Both the position numbers and the translations under genes were made by a program. DNA of 64,000 bases from Congeria kusceri. Lineage: Eukaryota > Mollusca > Bivalvia > Myida > Dreissenidae. The stretch is taken from contig CM051029.1 of assembly GCA_027627225.1 (NCBI GenBank), forward strand, positions 20,081,356 through 20,145,355, given 5' to 3'. Below are positions 59,970 through 64,000 of the stretch, piece after piece. The notes under the pieces are model-generated. The model searched no databases and was not told the DNA's origin. It saw only the letters and a program-made list of their open reading frames with translations. Each line of letters begins with the position of its first letter. Within the stretch, counting starts at the first letter, position 1.

Positions 59970-61036
59970 GTATGTATGTATGTTTAGATGGGTGTATTGG
60001 TGTGTTTGTTTGCGTGCGGCTGTTGTTTTATTGTTATGATATTTCAAGTCAATGAATGCATTGGATTACTTTAAAATTATTTATCGGGAGCCCTAGTCAT
60101 GACAAGCGATCACAATTGTGTATGGCACGCCGGGGCTGTCTTAAATTGTCATTTTTTGTGTTTTTATTTTAGTCGTATATGTTATATATATATCAAACGT
60201 TTATGCTGTTATGTCAGGAAATCTTTTACCACAATGACACGTAATTTTAAAATAATTTTGCTCTGTTCGTCCGTCGGGCCGGCAGTCCGTCGGTCTGCAG
60301 GAAGGCCATTGTTCATCTAGGCAATAACTCTATACCATTAGGACTTGCTTCGAGATTGATAGGGGTTTTGATTATGACAAGTAGAGGATCTGTTATAAAT
60401 TATTAATTCGGGGGTCATTTGGTCAAAGGTCAAGGTCAAACCAATCAAATTATTACTAAAAACCAATAATTGTAAAATATGTTCCTAGCACAAACTTTGC
60501 AACCATTGTCTTACTAGATATGTTTGTCATGACTATTCATTTATGGGTCTTTGGGTCAACGGTCAAGGTCGAACCTTCCAAAAGATGATAAAAAGCACCA
60601 AATAATAATAATCTGAGCAATAACTACGTTACCCAATAGGTATAGAACCTGGCAGATTAGTCATGACTTTCAGCATTTCCGGTGGCCGTTATATGCAGTG
60701 AGCAAATCGATTATTTATATTAAAATTGCTAAGCAGCTAAGCATATAAATCTTCATCGTCATCACAGCGGGAAATTGTTGTTTCTATTACACTTAAACGA
60801 TCACATGGATATGACCAGTTAGGCGTTGATTTTTGAACCCATGAACCTATATTATCAATAGAGCTCTACTTCTTGTCTAAAACAATGTACCTACTGACTT
60901 TTACCAATCTTAGGATTCTTTATTTGTTTATTATTAGATTAGTCATGACTTTAAGCATACCTCTCTTGATTCTTGTGTCATCGGGTCAACGGTGAAAGTC
61001 AAACTGGCCAATAGTTGTAAAATATATTTAAGGCAA
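59970..61036. repeat. Degenerate repeat with GGTCAAAGGTCAAGGTCA-type words
   Basis: After the Ig exon no coding is seen. At 60240-61010 diverged units carry GGTCAAAGGTCAAGGTCAAA (60420), GGTCAACGGTCAAGGTCG (about 60555) and GGTCAACGGTGAAAGTCA (about 60984), each after an ATTAGTCATGAC / GATTATGACAAG-like word. This resembles the widely dispersed repeat type at 44340-45420. Confidence 0.6.
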
Positions 61037-62655
61037 TAGGCCTTTCCCAAAACTAGGTAACTTCCCTTGCGTAATCACGAGTGATGTCCCCTGTTCACTT
61101 TCGGCGATGTTTAATGATTATAAGGCGGGATAATTTGATTTGATTTTCATTCTTAAATTGTGTTGATGTCGTAAAAATACATTTACAAATATCAACTTTC
61201 GTATATAATATACATCATGTACTTAATGTATCAATTTAATTTTTAACAATATTGTCTACTCTTTGCAGATTGAGAAACAAACTAAACACAGTACGTTTAA
61301 CAGTTATATGCAACAAAACACAAAAATAGCGATTTCAGTATCTAAACAACCTATGCCTTCATCATTTATTAAATTTCCATTATTAAATTAAATAAATAAA
61401 AAGGTGTTTTTAGTAAAATGATTTTGATATGTAACTCTAAGCTAACATTCTTCTGGCGACTAAAATTACGAAAATAAGGTATCATCATAGAAAGTTTGAG
61501 CGCAATTCCGATGTTTTTGGCAGCAACTTCTTATTTGAATTCCATACACATATGTGTTTAACTTTAAATCTTTTTTCGTTGCAGATATTCTTGATGTGTG
61601 CTAAATATGATATGGTGCTTGAACAGGCTCCGCTTTAATCTTGAAATAATATAATGCAACAAAACAACTATCTTTATAATTACTGTTAACACAATATTAC
61701 AATAACTAACGATGATGTCACTCCTCATTAAATGTTTGAACTGATGTTAATTAAAGAGATTAAGTAAGTAATTTGTTGAATTATAATCAATATAATCAAT
61801 GAAACAAGTGACACCCGACCCAATGGGTCTATATGTCAACAGAAATATATATGTCGTGATAATTATGTACCTAATAGGGTGAGTTTCTATAATAAAACAG
61901 ACATATATATAGATATATACATTTGGAAACATGTTTACACAATTCAGAGTAAGTAATTAACTAAGCCACCATAGGGTGAGTTTCTATAATAAAACAGACA
62001 TATATATAGATATATACATTTGGAAACATGTTTACACAATTCAGAGTAAGTAATTAACTAAGCCACCAGAAGAGTCTAATATATGTTTGAAAAAATATTT
62101 CATACTTGTTGAGTCTGTTTGATCAAGTTTTAGTTTTCCTTCATGTATATAACTCTAACTGAGATTATTTCGTCATTTCTGTCTGAATCGTGGTAAACAA
62201 ACAACATTTTATTCTCGCAGCAGCAACTGTAATTCCCGTATGTTTTAGAAAAACAAAACACGATGAGCTCTTAAATGTTCACCACCTTTCAATTCTACAG
62301 AATTGAAAAATAAATGCTGTGCTATATTATTTCATTCGAAAAAGTGTTTAATGCTTTTAATTATGTTCTGTTTTGTTCAATACGGTGGCGAAATTTCAAA
62401 CGGTGATAGGCAAAGAACAACAACGGAGACAACAACATTTTAAAATGTGAGATAAACTTCAATTTAAGAAACAAACAATGGAGACTAGGTGTGACATGTT
62501 AGTTGTCTCTGCATGTAGATCTTTATCTGATTGCACGGATTAGCAGTCTTGTTCTAAAGGCAATTTGATAAGATCCCAGCGGTTTGTGGCTTTGGTACTT
62601 TTATGACCCTCTCTTCAGTCAGATAACTAAGAATAGATTGAGAGAACATGTAGTG
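61037..62655 (-). mobile_element. TIR element, copy B
   Basis: Inverse copy of 46271-47888. It starts TAGGCCTTTCCCAAAACTAG on the plus strand. Because the two copies are inverted yet begin with the same string, this string is the terminal inverted repeat: left in A and right in B. Good matches continue to about 62,655 (GTGGCTTTGGTAC, GAGAGAACATGT). A 97-bp tandem duplication is present inside. Confidence 0.65.
61874..62067 (+). repeat. Perfect 97-bp tandem dimer
   Basis: 61874-61970 and 61971-62067 both begin ATAGGGTGAGTTTCTATAAT and appear identical, so it is a very recent duplication or an assembly artefact. It lies inside TIR element copy B and is absent from copy A. Confidence 0.9.
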
Positions 62656-64000
62656 GTATTTTTATTATGCCGCCAGTGCACAATTACATTGAAGATGTTG
62701 ACCCAATATTTTTAAGCGTTATTATACCACTGTAACATCATATTCCTGACTGATACGCGCTTTTTAGCTCCGCCCACATTGACGAATATCATGCTACTGT
62801 GTCAAGGATTGTTTCGTCCCGTCTACTTCTCGGAACTACTTTTTGTAGGCGTGGAATGTCACTTGCGTGGTTAAAATGTAAACAAAGAATAGATCCATAC
62901 AATGCCAACATTTTAATTCACATAAATACATTTTACTGGAACAAAACATTTAAACATTATTCAATTAACAAGAATAAATGTTTTATGTCAGATAAGCATT
63001 ATGCAAAAACTTGCTATGCACAACATACAAAACCTGTCAATAAAGTCTTAAAAAGCTGATATTTTTAAAAGCTGACAAAATTACAATCAGATATCACAAA
63101 AATTGAAATTCATGAAAGAACTGGGTGAAATTTAGTGGCTGTTTTTTTTTAATCTATACTGAAAATTTGGCTAAGGATATGAAACCAAATTACTCAGACC
63201 ATTAATTGTATCAACAATTGAAAAGGAACTGCAAAGTCCCTAATTATTAATCCCTATCCATGGATACACCATTACATAAAATTCAGTGAAACCATTGCTG
63301 TAAGTTGCGGTGTACTGTAAGTGCAAGTCTTACCAAGTAAGAAGCTACTAAAATAATGTATTTTGTATCACTTTAATACAAATGCAATGTTTTAGAAAAA
63401 TGCTATTCATATCAGTTATTTTAAATAGACAATTAAAATGTTTTAATCATGAGAAAGCAAACAAATACTAGAATCTAGCCAGGTAACAACAATTATTTTA
63501 TTTGAAATGAAGGGTAAAAAAATAAAAATAAAATAAAAAAATTGTAAAAAAAAAAACAACATGCTTTTTTACAAAAAAATGGTAAGTTTAATAGACATGA
63601 ACTCTTTCTTGTTATTAGAAATTCAAATAAATACTTGCCATTATAATTTGATTCACAACATATCAATTTATTTCTAAATGAAATGTCAAATGTAAATAAA
63701 ATCATGGCTTTAAAAGTTATAAACAATAGGTTTAATAATATATAATATGCCGAAAAGTAAATGTGTTATAATTAAAACGTAAAATAGGGAAATACATGAG
63801 AAAGAAAAAATTGGGAAATTATGCAAAACCATTTGAAGAATATGAAACTGAAAAAAATTATAGATCTAATTATGATGGTCAACTAGGAATTCTTCAATTT
63901 AAAGTCGTAACAACTAGTTAAATGCAGTTTGGAACTTATAGACAAGATCATTTGCCTATTGATAGAGTAACACATATTTACAAGCTATACATAGTGTCCA
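62656..64000. other. Intergenic, no gene recognised
   Basis: AT-rich, A-rich toward the end. Short open frames without recognisable domains. Poly-A/T tracts near 63,530-63,560 may be retroposon tails but no body is seen. Confidence 0.4.

Overview
This window looks like nuclear genomic DNA from an invertebrate animal, most likely a bivalve mollusc. The evidence is AT-rich intron-bearing DNA with GT-AG splice sites, multi-exon immunoglobulin (Ig)/fibronectin III receptors with phase-1 exons, dense mostly degraded transposon relics, and GGACGGAC-type repeats of the kind common in molluscs. A heterodont such as a zebra-mussel or soft-shell-clam relative is my guess, but the species is inference. 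There is one 200-base assembly gap (6301-6500).

Layout. 1-10,026 holds no gene I can recognise: a foldback MITE (about 3012-3165), the gap, and a dispersed repeat (7904-8740). 10,027-16,553 (+) is the one substantial host gene: seven Ig exons, one FN3 exon, a transmembrane exon and three cytoplasmic exons, about 960 codons visible, with no leader exon found. Its tail carries an ITAM-like YxxL-x7-YxxI motif and a YVNM motif. The sixth Ig exon is one base short in a C run. 16,600-17,170 is a degenerate tandem repeat just past the stop codon. 20,047-23,668 is a threefold tandem array of a 1.2 kb unit, each unit with a 42-bp-arm hairpin.

25,802-26,143 (-) is a solitary Ig exon with an in-frame stop right after its conserved Cys. 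27,900-29,786 is a probable TIR element containing a second, inverted copy of the 7904-8740 repeat. 36,886-38,113 (+) is a 5'-truncated LINE with a poly(A) tail and 15-bp target-site duplication. 38,177-41,718 (-) is a decayed paralogue of the receptor gene: six Ig exons, FN3 and TM remnants with stops and frameshifts in nearly every exon.

42.7-43.8 kb and 48.2-49.2 kb are arrays sharing a GGGATTTCGGTAA hairpin. 44.3-45.4 kb is a repeat with DR1-like nuclear-receptor motifs. 46.3-47.9 kb and 61.0-62.7 kb are inverted copies of one TIR element. 50.1-50.8 kb has two small Gag-like coding pieces, and 51.5-52.8 kb an L1-like LINE relic. 55.6-57.2 kb (-) is a Crypton-type tyrosine recombinase (KIAA1958/ZMYM DUF3504-like) relic with a recognisable intron. 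59,655-59,969 (+) is another solitary Ig exon.

Together the window records birth and decay of an Ig-receptor family: one near-intact gene, one pseudogene and two orphan exons in both orientations, amid transposon activity. All family names come from motif recognition by eye; no database search was possible.
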